This document shows positions 1-8,125 of a DNA stretch of 51,883 bases, piece after piece. The position numbers and the translations under genes are program-made. This DNA is from a bacterium (lineage in GTDB: Bacteria > Bacillota > Bacilli > Lactobacillales > Streptococcaceae), in the NCBI GenBank assembly GCA_905221545.1, contig CAJNDO010000012.1, positions 1 to 51,883 on the forward strand, written 5' to 3'. Position 1 is the first letter of the stretch. Each line of letters opens with the position of its first letter. The notes beneath the pieces are model-generated. The model was not told where the DNA came from. It saw only the letters and a program-made list of their open reading frames with translations, and searched no databases.

Positions 1-77
1 TAAAAGGACTTAGTCCTGTCCAATACAGAACTAAATCCTTTCAATAATTATTTGTCCAACTTTTTGGGGTCAGTACA
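1..77. mobile_element. End of an IS3-family insertion sequence (partial)
   Basis: Bases 53-77 read TGTCCAAC, five T, then GGGGTCAGTACA. This matches the terminal inverted repeat type of IS3-family elements (IS150/IS861 group, outer end TGTACTGACCCC) as I know it. Just inside it, AAAGGACTTAGT (4-15) pairs with ACTAAATCCTTT (about 30-41), with CTGT/ACAG continuing the stem, forming a hairpin often seen after IS3 transposase genes. The transposase itself lies outside the window, so completeness and exact family member cannot be judged. No second end is seen inside the window. Confidence 0.6.
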
Positions 78-343
78 CTTTGTTAAGCTTGCGTTTTGGA
101 TTCCACAAATTTTAGAAAAGATTACGCTATTTCAAAAATTTTTAGGAATGAAAATATAAAAAAAGAGAAACTTCATTACGAGGTTTCTCTTACTTTTAAT
201 TGTCCGAATCAATATTTTTATTTCAAAAAATGTAGTCAAAAATGTAGTCATTCGGTTGATTTTTATTGCAATACATTGAAATAAAAATTTCAAGAATCGC
301 ATTAAATCAAGGTTCCTCACGTCTATTGACGTGTAGTGAATCC
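78..343. other. Non-coding junction between IS end and rpmG
   Basis: No convincing gene is present; the short frames here lack ribosome binding sites. It holds a hairpin (164-190) and two direct copies of AATGTAGTCA (229-238 and 241-250). A short palindrome CACGTC-tatt-GACGTG (about 318-333) lies just after the rpmG stop. Repeats of the gtagtca type beside rpmG resemble remnants of a tyrosine-integrase attachment region. The 3' end of rpmG is a known insertion point for streptococcal integrative elements, so this may be an old att junction; that is inference. Confidence 0.4.
157..190 (-). terminator. Intrinsic terminator downstream of rpmF-rpmG (or of a lost element)
   Basis: AGAGAAACTTC (164-174) pairs with GAGGTTTCTCT (180-190) around the loop ATTAC, with one wobble. 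On the minus strand the stem is followed by a run of seven T, so it would stop leftward transcription. It lies about 150 bp beyond rpmG. Confidence 0.6.
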
Positions 344-493
344 CTATTTAACTTCTGTAAACACAACGTGTTTGCGAAGTTTTGGTGAGTATTTCTTCAA
401 TTGAAGACGGTCTGGAGTGTTACGTTTGTTTTTAGAAGTAAGGTACAAGCGTTCACCAGATTCTTTGTGTTCAAGTGTAATATTTACGCGCAT
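344..493 (-). CDS. rpmG: 50S ribosomal protein L33
   Basis: A 49-codon frame beginning [17 protein letters not shown] and ending KHVVFTEVK, the usual length and sequence of streptococcal L33 in the large ribosomal subunit. It is too short for most ORF callers. The start ATG (491-493) follows rpmF by 15 bp, so the two form one leftward operon. The zinc-binding cysteine pairs of the C+ form of L33 are absent, making this a C- (zinc-independent) paralogue, which is seen directly. A TAG stop ends it at 344. Confidence 0.95.
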
Positions 494-508
494 GGTATCT
501 CCCTTCTA

Positions 509-691
509 TTATTCAGCTGATGCAGCTTTAGCGATTTTACGTCCTTTGTAGTATCCTTTAAGTGATACACGGTGAGAACGTGAGTAATCTCCAGTAGTTT
601 CGTCAAAGTTTACAGATGGAGCTGTTACTTTGTAGTGTGTACGACGTTTGTTTTTCTTCGCTTTTGAAGTGCGACGTGCAGGTACTGCCAT
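509..691 (-). CDS. rpmF: 50S ribosomal protein L32
   Basis: A 60-residue basic protein beginning [17 protein letters not shown], the hallmark N-terminus of bacterial L32, a small protein near the peptidyl-transferase region of the large subunit. It lacks the CXXC pairs of zinc-binding L32 forms, as is common in streptococci. The ribosome binding site AAAGGAGA lies directly before the start on the minus strand. It is the first gene of an rpmF-rpmG operon. Confidence 0.95.
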
Positions 692-752
692 TTTGATTTC
701 TCCTTTAGGTATTTAAATTCGATTCAATCTACTGATTTTCATCAACCATACT

Positions 753-781
753 AGGATAACACATTTTTTTTGTAAAGTAAA
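753..781 (-). promoter_or_regulatory. Promoter of rpmF-rpmG
   Basis: On the minus strand TTTACT (776-781) and TATCCT (753-758) are separated by 17 bp. This is a moderate sigma-A promoter about 60 bp upstream of the rpmF start. Confidence 0.5.
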
Positions 782-864
782 GTTACTTGACAAAAAAAGA
801 TGAAAAAATTAGAAGTAGTTAAACAAATTAATCGAAATTTTCTGAAAATTCAAGAATTTTCTTC

Positions 865-893
865 TGTTCATTGCTTTTAAAATGTGCTATAAT
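865..893 (+). promoter_or_regulatory. Promoter of ilvD
   Basis: The extended -10 TG-c-TATAAT (TATAAT at 888-893) has a weak -35 TGTTCA at 865-870 (17-bp spacer). The ilvD ribosome site GGGAGGG follows at 909-915. No T-box or leader peptide rich in branched-chain codons is visible in the short leader. Confidence 0.7.
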
Positions 894-920
894 AGTAAAA
901 ACTGAACTGGGAGGGATAAG

Positions 921-2624
921 ATGACTGAATTAGATAAACGTCACCGCAGTAGCATTTATGACAGCATGGTTAAATCACCAAACCGTGCCATGCTTCGTGC
1001 GACTGGTATGACAGATAAGGACTTTGCAACACCGATTGTGGGAGTGATTTCGACTTGGGCGGAAAATACGCCATGTAACATTCACTTGCATGATTTTGGG
1101 AAATTGGCGAAAGAAGGTGTCAAATCGGCAGGTGCTTGGCCTGTTCAGTTTGGGACCATTACCGTAGCGGACGGGATTGCCATGGGAACGCCTGGTATGC
1201 GCTTCTCTTTGACATCTCGTGATATCATTGCGGACTCAATCGAGGCGGCGATGGGTGGTCACAACGTCGATGCTTTTGTCGCTATCGGTGGCTGTGATAA
1301 GAACATGCCTGGTTCTATGATTGCCATTGCCAATATGGATATTCCAGCTATTTTTGCCTATGGTGGTACTATTGCACCGGGAAATCTTGATGGCAAAGAC
1401 ATTGACTTGGTTTCTGTCTTTGAGGGAATCGGAAAATGGAACCACGGTGACATGACAGCTGAGGACGTGAAACGTCTTGAATGTAATGCCTGCCCTGGCC
1501 CTGGTGGCTGTGGTGGTATGTATACAGCTAATACCATGGCGACTGCTATCGAAGTTCTCGGTATGAGTTTGCCTGGGTCTTCATCTCACCCAGCTGAATC
1601 AGCTGACAAGAAAGAAGATATCGAAGCAGCAGGACGTGCTGTTGTTAAGATGCTGGAGCTTGGTCTCAAACCATCTGATATCTTGACTCGTGAAGCCTTT
1701 GAAGATGCCATCACTGTAACCATGGCTCTTGGTGGTTCTACAAATGCCACTCTTCACTTGCTTGCCATTGCCCATGCGGCTAATGTTGATTTGTCACTTG
1801 AGGACTTCAATACAATTCAAGAACGTGTGCCTCACTTGGCCGACTTGAAACCATCTGGTCAGTATGTCTTCCAAGACCTCTATGAAGTCGGTGGTGTGCC
1901 TGCGGTTATGAGATATCTCTTGGCAAATGGTTTCCTTCATGGCGACCGCATCACATGTACTGGTAAGACTGTTGCTGAAAACTTGGCTGATTTTGCAGAC
2001 CTTACACCAGGTCAAAAAGTTATCATGCCACTTGAAAATCCAAAACGTGCGGATGGTCCGCTTATCATCTTGAACGGGAACCTTGCTCCTGATGGTGCGG
2101 TTGCTAAAGTATCAGGTGTTAAAGTGCGTCGTCACGTTGGACCAGCTAAGGTCTTTGACTCAGAAGAAGATGCGATCCAGGCCGTTCTGACAGATGAAAT
2201 CGTTGATGGCGATGTAGTCGTTGTTCGTTTCGTTGGACCTAAGGGTGGTCCTGGTATGCCTGAGATGCTGTCACTTTCATCCATGATCGTTGGTAAAGGT
2301 CAAGGAGACAAGGTTGCCCTCTTGACGGATGGCCGTTTCTCTGGTGGTACTTATGGTTTGGTTGTCGGACATATCGCTCCTGAAGCTCAGGATGGTGGAC
2401 CAATTGCCTACCTTCGTACAGGTGATATCGTTACAGTTGACCAAGATACCAAAGAAATTTCCATGGCCGTATCTGAGGAAGAACTTGAAAAACGTAAGGC
2501 AGAAACAACCTTGCCACCACTTTACAGCCGTGGTGTTCTTGGTAAATATGCCCACATCGTATCATCCGCTTCACGCGGAGCCGTGACAGACTTCTGGAAT
2601 ATGGACAAGTCAGGTAAAAAATAA
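921..2624 (+). CDS. ilvD: Dihydroxy-acid dehydratase
   Basis: Catalyses dehydration of 2,3-dihydroxy-isovalerate and 2,3-dihydroxy-3-methylvalerate to the keto acids, the common step before last in valine and isoleucine synthesis, and feeds leucine and pantothenate synthesis. At 567 residues it has the normal length. The Fe-S ligand cysteines of the family are present at C52, C125 (in [10 protein letters not shown]) and C197 (in CPGPGGCGG). The C-terminal signature [13 protein letters not shown] is near residue 470. It is cytoplasmic and stands alone with its own promoter and terminator. The other ilv genes are not in this window. Confidence 0.97.
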   Translation: MTELDKRHRSSIYDSMVKSPNRAMLRATGMTDKDFATPIVGVISTWAENTPCNIHLHDFGKLAKEGVKSAGAWPVQFGTITVADGIAMGTPGMRFSLTSRDIIADSIEAAMGGHNVDAFVAIGGCDKNMPGSMIAIANMDIPAIFAYGGTIAPGNLDGKDIDLVSVFEGIGKWNHGDMTAEDVKRLECNACPGPGGCGGMYTANTMATAIEVLGMSLPGSSSHPAESADKKEDIEAAGRAVVKMLELGLKPSDILTREAFEDAITVTMALGGSTNATLHLLAIAHAANVDLSLEDFNTIQERVPHLADLKPSGQYVFQDLYEVGGVPAVMRYLLANGFLHGDRITCTGKTVAENLADFADLTPGQKVIMPLENPKRADGPLIILNGNLAPDGAVAKVSGVKVRRHVGPAKVFDSEEDAIQAVLTDEIVDGDVVVVRFVGPKGGPGMPEMLSLSSMIVGKGQGDKVALLTDGRFSGGTYGLVVGHIAPEAQDGGPIAYLRTGDIVTVDQDTKEISMAVSEEELEKRKAETTLPPLYSRGVLGKYAHIVSSASRGAVTDFWNMDKSGKK

Positions 2625-2631
2625 AATCAAA

Positions 2632-2662
2632 AAGCAAGCCAACTTCGGCTTGCTTCTTTTCA
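2632..2662 (+). terminator. Intrinsic terminator of ilvD
   Basis: AAGCAAGCC (2632-2640) pairs with GGCTTGCTT (2647-2655) around a six-base loop and is followed by a T-rich tract, 8 bp after the ilvD stop. Confidence 0.85.
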
Positions 2663-2685
2663 TCTTCAAAAGTGATTTGCCTGCT

Positions 2686-2800
2686 TATACTCAATAAAAA
2701 TCAAAGAGCAAACTAGAAAGCTAGGCGCAGGTTGCTCAAAGCACAGCTTTGAGGTTGGAGATAAAGCTGACGTGGTTTGAAGAGATTTTTGAAGAGTATT
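2686..2800 (-). repeat. BOX element (reverse orientation)
   Basis: Read on the minus strand it starts TACTCTTC, runs through the boxA-type ACGTCAGC segment and ends in the boxC part (GCTCTTTGATTTTTATTGAGTATA). It carries a shortened middle part with the self-complementary AAAGCTGTGCTTT segment. BOX elements are non-autonomous repeats of S. pneumoniae and relatives. Its first bases form the end of the stop codon of the adjacent DUF59 gene (TAA at 2799-2801). Confidence 0.9.
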
Positions 2801-3140
2801 AACGAGGTGGCAGTCCAAGGGCAATACGGCCGTAGCGACTGATTCGTGTGATCTTCCAAGCAGGCGACCAGGTAACTTCAACCTTGACATCTTCGATACC
2901 CTCGATTTGTTTCAGACCTGCAACGATTTCGATAGGCAAACTTTCTGCACAATCGCATGCGGTGTCAGTGAAGGTCATGACAATCTTGCAGAGACCCGTT
3001 TCATCCAGATTGATTTCATAAATCAATCCTAGATTGTAAACATCCAATTCCACATCTGTATCAAAAACCTTCTCTAGTTTTTCGATAATTTGGTCTTGTA
3101 AGGCCAAAGCACGGTCATTGATTTTGATATCCTCTCTCAT
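2799..3140 (-). CDS. DUF59 / MIP18-family iron-sulphur cluster assembly factor (SufT-like)
   Basis: A 113-residue protein with the family pattern NLGLIYEI (near residue 37) and the cysteine-bearing segment FTDTACDCAESLP (near residue 58), matching PaaD/SufT/MIP18-type proteins that help mature Fe-S proteins. It has no membrane segment. GGAGGGAC precedes the ATG at 3140 by four bases. The stop codon TAA overlaps the end of a BOX element, so the last codons may have been set by that insertion. IlvD next door is an Fe-S enzyme, but the genes are convergent and a functional link is only suggestive. Confidence 0.85.
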   Translation of the reverse strand: MREDIKINDRALALQDQIIEKLEKVFDTDVELDVYNLGLIYEINLDETGLCKIVMTFTDTACDCAESLPIEIVAGLKQIEGIEDVKVEVTWSPAWKITRISRYGRIALGLPPR

Positions 3141-3263
3141 TACAGTCCCTCCACGTGATAAATATCCTCTATTTTCTCATAATTCTGACAATTTGGCAAG
3201 TTTTTGATGAATTTTCTGAAAAATATGATAAAATGAAGAAAATACGGAATCAAGGGGAAGTCT

Positions 3264-4115
3264 ATGGAGCAGATTGGAAAAGTCTTTAGACAATTACGAG
3301 AGTCAAGAAATATCTCGCTGAGACAGGCGACTGGGGGACAATTTTCTCCGTCTATGTTGTCCCGATTTGAAACTGGTCAGAGTGAGCTTTCGGTGGAAAA
3401 GTTTCTATTTGCCCTAGAAAATATATCTGCCAGTGTGGAGGAAATCCTCTTTCTAGCTAGAGGTTTTCAGTATGATACAGATTCTGAGTTGAGAAAAGAA
3501 ATCCTAGATGTCTTGGATATAAAGAATATAGCACCTCTTGAAGACTTGTATCGCAAGGAGTATCAAAAGCATGCCCATTCTCAAAACAAACAGAAACATA
3601 TTCTAAATGCCATTATTATCAAGTCTTATATGAAGAGCATGGATGAAACGGTAGAGTTAACGGCAGAGGAAGGGAAAGTCCTTCATGATTATCTGTTTTC
3701 TACCGAGATTTGGGGAATCTATGAACTCAATTTGTTCTCAGTCAGTTCTCCGTTCTTATCTGTTTCTCTTTTTACTAGATATGTACGAGAAATGGTCCGC
3801 AAATCTGATTTTCTAATGGAAATGTCTGGAAACCGAAACCTGTTTCACACCATGTTATTGAATGGTTTTTTAGCCAGCATTGAGTGTGAAGAATTTACCA
3901 ATGCCTCTTATTTTAAACGTGTCATCAAAGAGCATTTCTACAAGGAAAATGAGACCTATTTCCGAATTGTCTATTTGTGGGCTGAAGGTCTTCTTGATAG
4001 CAAGCAGGGTAGAGTCAAGGAAGGTCAGAAAAAGATGGAAGATGCTGTCCATATTTTTGAGATGCTTGGCTGTAACAAATCCGCCGAATACTATCGAAAA
4101 ACGACCGATTGTTGA
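3264..4115 (+). CDS. Rgg/GadR/MutR-family transcriptional regulator
   Basis: 283 residues: an N-terminal XRE-type helix-turn-helix (about residues 5-60: IGKVFRQLRESRNISLRQ, then LSRFETGQSELS) and a long alpha-helical TPR-like C-terminal half typical of Rgg regulators. These often bind short peptide pheromones. GGGGAAG precedes the ATG. It is followed by an MFS transporter in the same direction with its own promoter, which it plausibly controls. I found no convincing hydrophobic SHP peptide gene in the gaps on either side, so a peptide ligand cannot be claimed. The DNA target is unknown. Confidence 0.85.
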   Translation: MEQIGKVFRQLRESRNISLRQATGGQFSPSMLSRFETGQSELSVEKFLFALENISASVEEILFLARGFQYDTDSELRKEILDVLDIKNIAPLEDLYRKEYQKHAHSQNKQKHILNAIIIKSYMKSMDETVELTAEEGKVLHDYLFSTEIWGIYELNLFSVSSPFLSVSLFTRYVREMVRKSDFLMEMSGNRNLFHTMLLNGFLASIECEEFTNASYFKRVIKEHFYKENETYFRIVYLWAEGLLDSKQGRVKEGQKKMEDAVHIFEMLGCNKSAEYYRKTTDC

Positions 4116-4257
4116 ATATCTGCAAACCAAGAAAAAATTTTGAAATTTGAAGCGATAGAACTCTTGCCCTCTCTCAGGTCATCAAAGAGATTTTATCATT
4201 GTTTTGCTTATTTTGTGTGTTGCATATATTCAAAAAAATTTCTCGCTAATTCATAAG

Positions 4258-4266
4258 TGCTATACT
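4258..4266 (+). promoter_or_regulatory. Promoter upstream of the MFS gene
   Basis: An extended -10, TG-c-TATACT (TATACT 4261-4266), stands 47 bp before the MFS start with no clear -35. A weak -35 is typical of activator-dependent promoters, consistent with control by the upstream Rgg protein, but no Rgg box could be assigned. Confidence 0.55.
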
Positions 4267-4312
4267 ATGGTCATACTTCATATTGAACTTATAACAAGAA
4301 GGGAGATTATCT

Positions 4313-5560
4313 ATGAAATTATTGTTTAGAAATCAAGCTTATCGACTCTTGACTTTGTCACGCTTTTTCAATGCTTTTGGTGCTTCGATTTTTAACCTGG
4401 TATTTATCGTCTATGCATCGACCTTGCCACAAGCATCTTTTGCGGTTGCTATGGCGAATATTGTCATGATTCTTCCGACTCTCTTTACAGTTTTTGTAGG
4501 AATTCGGGCAGATTACACAAGGGACAAGGTCAAATGGATGACCTACAGCGGTTTGTTTCAGGCGGTTTTATTTTTTCTGGCAGCCCTAGTTGTTCAGCAA
4601 GCTAGTCTCTTTGCCTTTTCTAGCTTGTGTTTAATCAATGTCATTAGTGATGTGATTAGTGATTTTGCTGGTGGTTTGCGCATGCCTCTCATTAAGGAAA
4701 AAGTAGCTGAAGATGATCTGATGGAGGCTTATTCTTTTTCACAGTTCATCACCTATATTTCAGCTATTGGTGGTCAAGCTTTTGGAGTATGGCTCTTAGG
4801 TCTATCGGTCAACAATTTTTCCCTCGTTGCGGGAATCAATGCCTGTTTTTTCCTAGTATCAGCCGTTATCCTCTTTTTAGGAAAAAGCAAATTGAGCCTG
4901 TCAATCTCATCTGCTGATGGTGAAATTCTAAAAAATGAGAAGCTTCCGATCAAAGAGCAGTTCCTAACAATTTACCGAAATTTACGTCTCGTTTTTCTTA
5001 AAAGTGGACAGAAAAACTTTGGTTTTATGCTCTGTGCTGTCTTGCTTATCAATGCCTTGGGTGGCGCTTTAGGAAGCATCTATAACATCTTCTTTTTGAG
5101 CCATTCTCTTTTGGACTTTTCTTACACAGAGGCATTATTTATCAGTCAATTCTGTGCTTTGTTAGCAATCATCATCAGTAGCCTTACGGGCAATGATTAT
5201 TTTGGGAAGCAGTCCTTGCCTAGATTGATGATGTGGGTGACCGTAGGACTCAGTCTAGTTGGTCTAGCTAATGTATTCAATCAAGTCGTACTTGGTTTAC
5301 TATTTCTCTGTTCAACTCTGTATGTGTCTGGTAAAGTTCAACCAAAGATTAGTGCCATGCTCCTGAAAAATCTAGCTCCAGAGGTTCTAGCTCGTACCAG
5401 TAATTTTTTAGGTTTATTGTTTACCTTATCCATACCTGTGGGAACAGCCTGTTTTTCACTTATAGCTGTATGGAATATACAGTTGACTTGGATGCTATTT
5501 GTTGTTCTTTCCTTGCTAGCTATTCTTTTGACGATTCTTAATCTCAAAAATGATATCTAA
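4313..5560 (+). CDS. MFS transporter, probable drug/antibiotic exporter type
   Basis: 415 residues with about 12 hydrophobic segments from the N-terminus (RLLTLSRFFNAFGASIFNLVF) to the C-terminus (LLAILLTILNLKNDI), and a central loop near residues 190-230. This is the organisation of the Major Facilitator Superfamily, similar to MefA-like exporters. The substrate cannot be read from sequence. AAGGGAGA precedes the ATG. The stop codon TAA (5558-5560) is contiguous with a BOX element. Neighbour of an Rgg regulator, which is the likely controller. Confidence 0.8.
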   Translation: MKLLFRNQAYRLLTLSRFFNAFGASIFNLVFIVYASTLPQASFAVAMANIVMILPTLFTVFVGIRADYTRDKVKWMTYSGLFQAVLFFLAALVVQQASLFAFSSLCLINVISDVISDFAGGLRMPLIKEKVAEDDLMEAYSFSQFITYISAIGGQAFGVWLLGLSVNNFSLVAGINACFFLVSAVILFLGKSKLSLSISSADGEILKNEKLPIKEQFLTIYRNLRLVFLKSGQKNFGFMLCAVLLINALGGALGSIYNIFFLSHSLLDFSYTEALFISQFCALLAIIISSLTGNDYFGKQSLPRLMMWVTVGLSLVGLANVFNQVVLGLLFLCSTLYVSGKVQPKISAMLLKNLAPEVLARTSNFLGLLFTLSIPVGTACFSLIAVWNIQLTWMLFVVLSLLAILLTILNLKNDI

Positions 5561-5712
5561 TACTCTTCGAAAATCTCTTCAAACTACGTCAACGTCGCCT
5601 TGCCGTAAGTATATGTTACTGACTTCGTCAGTTCTATCTCCAACCTCAAAGCTGTGCTTTGAGCAACCTGCGGCTAGTTTCCTAGTTTGCTCTTTGATTT
5701 TCATTGAGTATA
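5558..5712 (+). repeat. BOX element (A-B-C type)
   Basis: Starts TAATACTCTTCGAAAATC and contains ACGTCAACGTCGCCTTGCCG (boxA core, the BOX-PCR primer site). A middle segment carries the ACTGACTTCGTCAGT palindrome (boxB), and it ends with the TTTGATTTTCATTGAGTATA boxC end. The leading TAA is the stop codon of the MFS gene. Confidence 0.93.
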
Positions 5713-5752
5713 AATCCTAATTTTTTTCTTACTGTTTTAATCCCTCTATTTA

Positions 5753-5761
5753 TGGTAAAAT
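5753..5761 (+). promoter_or_regulatory. Promoter of hisS
   Basis: Extended -10 TG-g-TAAAAT (TAAAAT 5756-5761) sits 30 bp upstream of hisS, without a clear -35. The same TGgTAAAAT form recurs before aspS and gpsA. Confidence 0.55.
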
Positions 5762-5790
5762 AAGACTATTAAGTTTAAAGAGGATTCCCT

Positions 5791-7071
5791 ATGAAATTAC
5801 AAAAACCAAAAGGAACGCAGGATATCTTGCCTGCTGAGTCTGCCAAATGGCAATACGTTGAGGGCTTTGCCCGTGAAATTTTCAAGCGCTATAACTACGC
5901 AGAAGTGCGCACGCCTATTTTTGAGCATTACGAGGTTATCAGTCGCTCTGTCGGAGATACAACCGATATCGTAACCAAGGAAATGTATGACTTTTATGAC
6001 AAGGGTGACCGCCATATTACCCTCCGTCCAGAAGGAACAGCGCCAGTTGTCCGTTCTTATGTGGAAAATAAACTCTTTGCTCCAGAAGTGCAAAAGCCAA
6101 GCAAGTTCTATTACATGGGCCCTATGTTCCGCTATGAGCGTCCACAGGCAGGGCGTTTGCGCCAGTTCCACCAGATTGGTGTTGAGTGTTTTGGCTCTAG
6201 CAATCCAGCTACTGATGTGGAAACAATCGCTATGGCAGCTCATTTCTTGAAAGAAATCGGCATCCAAGGTGTCAAACTACACCTCAATACGCTTGGAAAT
6301 CCTGAGAGCCGTGCGGCTTATCGTCAAGCCTTGATTGACTATTTGACACCGCTCAAGGAGACCTTGTCTAAGGATAGCCAACGTCGCTTGGAGGAAAATC
6401 CTCTCCGTGTCTTGGACTCTAAGGAGAAAGAAGACAAGGTGGCAGTGGAGAATGCACCGTCTATCTTGGACTTCCTTGATGAAGAAAGCCAAGCTCATTT
6501 TGATGCTGTGCGTCAGATGTTGGAAAATCTGGGTGTAGACTATATCATCGATACCAATATGGTGCGTGGTTTGGACTACTACAACCACACCATTTTCGAG
6601 TTTATCACTGAGATTGAGGGCAATGACTTGACAGTCTGTGCGGGTGGTCGTTACGATGGCTTGGTTGCTTACTTTGGAGGCCCGGAAACTGCTGGATTTG
6701 GTTTTGGACTTGGTGTAGAGCGCCTGCTTCTCATCCTTGAAAAGCAAGGTGTGGCCCTCCCTATCGAAAATGCCCTAGATGTCTATATTGCGGTCTTGGG
6801 TGAAGGAGCAAATGTTAAGGCCTTGGAGTTGGTACAGGCCCTTCGCCAACAAGGATTCAAAGCAGAGCGTGATTACCTTAACCGTAAACTAAAAGCTCAG
6901 TTCAAGTCAGCCGATGTCTTTGCGGCTAAGGCTCTCATCACTCTAGGCGAGAGCGAAGTCGAAAGCGGACAAGTGACGGTCAAGAACAACCAAACACGAG
7001 AAGAAGTGCAAGTATCACTTGAGGCTATCAGCCAAAACTTCTCAGAAATCTTTGAAAAATTAGGCTTTTAA
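5791..7071 (+). CDS. hisS: Histidyl-tRNA synthetase
   Basis: Class II aminoacyl-tRNA synthetase charging tRNA-His in the cytoplasm. 426 residues, normal length. Visible motifs: [12 protein letters not shown] (about residue 79), motif 2 [18 protein letters not shown] (about 113-130), the HisRS signature [13 protein letters not shown] (about 258) and motif 3 [13 protein letters not shown] (about 302). The C-terminal anticodon-binding domain follows. AAAGAGGA precedes the ATG. It is the last gene before a strong terminator, transcribed alone. Confidence 0.97.
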   Translation: MKLQKPKGTQDILPAESAKWQYVEGFAREIFKRYNYAEVRTPIFEHYEVISRSVGDTTDIVTKEMYDFYDKGDRHITLRPEGTAPVVRSYVENKLFAPEVQKPSKFYYMGPMFRYERPQAGRLRQFHQIGVECFGSSNPATDVETIAMAAHFLKEIGIQGVKLHLNTLGNPESRAAYRQALIDYLTPLKETLSKDSQRRLEENPLRVLDSKEKEDKVAVENAPSILDFLDEESQAHFDAVRQMLENLGVDYIIDTNMVRGLDYYNHTIFEFITEIEGNDLTVCAGGRYDGLVAYFGGPETAGFGFGLGVERLLLILEKQGVALPIENALDVYIAVLGEGANVKALELVQALRQQGFKAERDYLNRKLKAQFKSADVFAAKALITLGESEVESGQVTVKNNQTREEVQVSLEAISQNFSEIFEKLGF

Positions 7072-7084
7072 TAGTAGAAAAACT

Positions 7085-7114
7085 GGTCAGGAACTTACTC
7101 CTGACCTTTTTCTT
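7085..7114 (+). terminator. Intrinsic terminator of hisS
   Basis: GGTCAGGA (7085-7092) pairs perfectly with TCCTGACC (7099-7106) and is followed by a T-rich tract. Confidence 0.9.
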
Positions 7115-7139
7115 TTGCAAAATGACAAAAATCATAAAC

Positions 7140-7184
7140 TTTTTGACAAATATACTTGTCAAAAAGAAAAAGATGTGTTACAAT
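7140..7184 (+). promoter_or_regulatory. Promoter with overlapping perfect inverted repeat (operator) for the membrane-protein/XRE operon
   Basis: TTTTTGACAA (7140-7149) and TTGTCAAAAA (7156-7165) form a perfect 10-bp inverted repeat with a 6-bp centre. The right arm contains the -35 TTGTCA (7156-7161), which is 17 bp from an extended -10, TG-t-TACAAT (7179-7184). A repressor bound here would block RNA polymerase. The obvious candidate is the XRE regulator encoded as second gene of the operon (autoregulation); that part is inference. Confidence 0.75.
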
Positions 7185-7220
7185 ATAATCAAGTTAAGAG
7201 AAAAGGAGAAAGAAACGATT

Positions 7221-7535
7221 ATGTGGGCATTAGGATTTGTACCTCTTGTGATTATGTATTATATCTACCATTCCCAAAAGGTCAAGAAACTGGAGAATAA
7301 AATCAAAAGAATTGAGCAAAAACAGAAAGGAAATAAAGAAATGTCAAGAATTTTAAAAGAATTGATTGGAAAAACACCGACAATCGTTGGACAAGTGTTT
7401 GGAACAGACAACTGGGAAGTTGTGGATGTTGATGAGGAATGGGTCAAGCTACGTCGTGTTAATAAAAAAGGAAAAGAAAAATTCAAACTACAACGCATTG
7501 AGGATATCCAAACCGTTGAATTTGACGGAAAGTAG
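7221..7535 (+). CDS. Small membrane-anchored protein of unknown function
   Basis: 104 residues, start chosen at ATG 7221 because AAAAGGAGA lies just upstream; longer frames begin inside the promoter. An N-terminal membrane segment (WALGFVPLVIMYYIY) is followed by a short lysine/glutamate-rich coiled coil (about 20-45). A compact soluble domain (GKTPTIVGQVFG, VKLRRVNKKGKEKF) ends the protein. I do not recognise the family. First gene of the XRE/PspC/DUF3169/CPBP operon. Confidence 0.75.
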   Translation: MWALGFVPLVIMYYIYHSQKVKKLENKIKRIEQKQKGNKEMSRILKELIGKTPTIVGQVFGTDNWEVVDVDEEWVKLRRVNKKGKEKFKLQRIEDIQTVEFDGK

Positions 7536-7544
7536 GTGTGTAAC

Positions 7545-7751
7545 ATGCAACTAAAAAATCGTCTAAAAGAGCTGCGGGCTCGCGATGGTCTCAATCAAAC
7601 CGAACTGGCCAAGTTGGCAGAAGTTTCGAGGCAGACCATTAGCCTATTAGAACGGGACGAATACACCCCGTCAGTTGTGATTGCCTTGAAAATATCTCAG
7701 ATTTTCAACGAAACAGTCGAATCGGTATTTCGCTTGGAGGAGGATGAGTGA
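7545..7751 (+). CDS. XRE-family (Cro/CI-type) transcriptional regulator
   Basis: A 68-residue single-domain helix-turn-helix protein: LKNRLKELRARDGLNQTELAKLA, then VSRQTISLLE. This small class is common in Firmicutes (YgzD-like) and often controls adjacent membrane-protein genes. Start at ATG 7545 with AGTAGGTG upstream, 9 bp after the previous stop. Its TGA stop overlaps the next ATG, so it is translationally coupled. It probably represses the operon through the inverted repeat at 7140-7165. Confidence 0.85.
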   Translation: MQLKNRLKELRARDGLNQTELAKLAEVSRQTISLLERDEYTPSVVIALKISQIFNETVESVFRLEEDE

Positions 7752-7939
7752 TGAACATGTATAGAGTGGTTTATTTTATGAGTGTTCTTGCCCTTATTGT
7801 GAATGCATTTGCTATGATTGGAACATTACTGGGTTGGTTCTATTTTGTTGAAAGTAAGTATTTGTTTTGGATTAACTTAGTCCTCTTGTCCATTTTCAAT
7901 CGGTTGAAGAAAAAGGAGAAAGATGATGAACAAGTATAA
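7751..7939 (+). CDS. Small membrane protein (paralogue 1)
   Basis: 62 residues with two hydrophobic segments (VVYFMSVLALIVNAFAMIGTLL and LFWINLVLLSI) and a lysine-rich tail. Start ATG 7751 is set by GGAGGAGG at 7736-7743 and shares its A with the TGA of the XRE gene. It aligns along its length with the next gene (MN-YKV-Y, IG-LGWF), so the two arose by tandem duplication. Function unknown. Confidence 0.7.
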   Translation: MNMYRVVYFMSVLALIVNAFAMIGTLLGWFYFVESKYLFWINLVLLSIFNRLKKKEKDDEQV

Positions 7940-8123
7940 AGTGATTTATTATGTAGTTGCCATAGCTCTATTAGTCAGCGTATTTCTACTGATTGGGATA
8001 GACTTAGGCTGGTTTAGTCCCTATCAAAGTAACAAATTTGTTTGGGCCTATTTTGCCCTCATACCAGTAATTGAATGGATTGAAAAGAAATCAAAAAATC
8101 TAGCAAGTGAAAAAGGAGAATGA
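7926..8123 (+). CDS. Small membrane protein (paralogue 2)
   Basis: 65 residues, two hydrophobic segments (VIYYVVAIALLVSVFLLIGI and FVWAYFALIPVI), then a charged tail. AAAAGGAG lies 8 bases before ATG 7926; ATG 7923 is an equal alternative. It overlaps the 3' end of its paralogue by about 14 bp and resembles it in sequence. Its TGA overlaps the next start region, indicating tight coupling. Function unknown. Confidence 0.7.
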   Translation: MNKYKVIYYVVAIALLVSVFLLIGIDLGWFSPYQSNKFVWAYFALIPVIEWIEKKSKNLASEKGE

Positions 8124-8125
8124 AT

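Noticed and set aside
96..284. 62-aa frame between the IS end and rpmG
   Set aside because: No ribosome binding site, atypical composition, and it runs through the terminator hairpin at 164-190.
3248..3304. Possible SHP-like peptide (MKKIRNQG...) overlapping the rgg start
   Set aside because: The 18-residue product is hydrophilic, lacks a ribosome site and overlaps rgg; it does not look like a short hydrophobic peptide.
4116..4250. Frameshifted C-terminal extension of the Rgg protein
   Set aside because: 283 residues is already a normal Rgg length, and the downstream frames show no similarity to an Rgg end that I can recognise.
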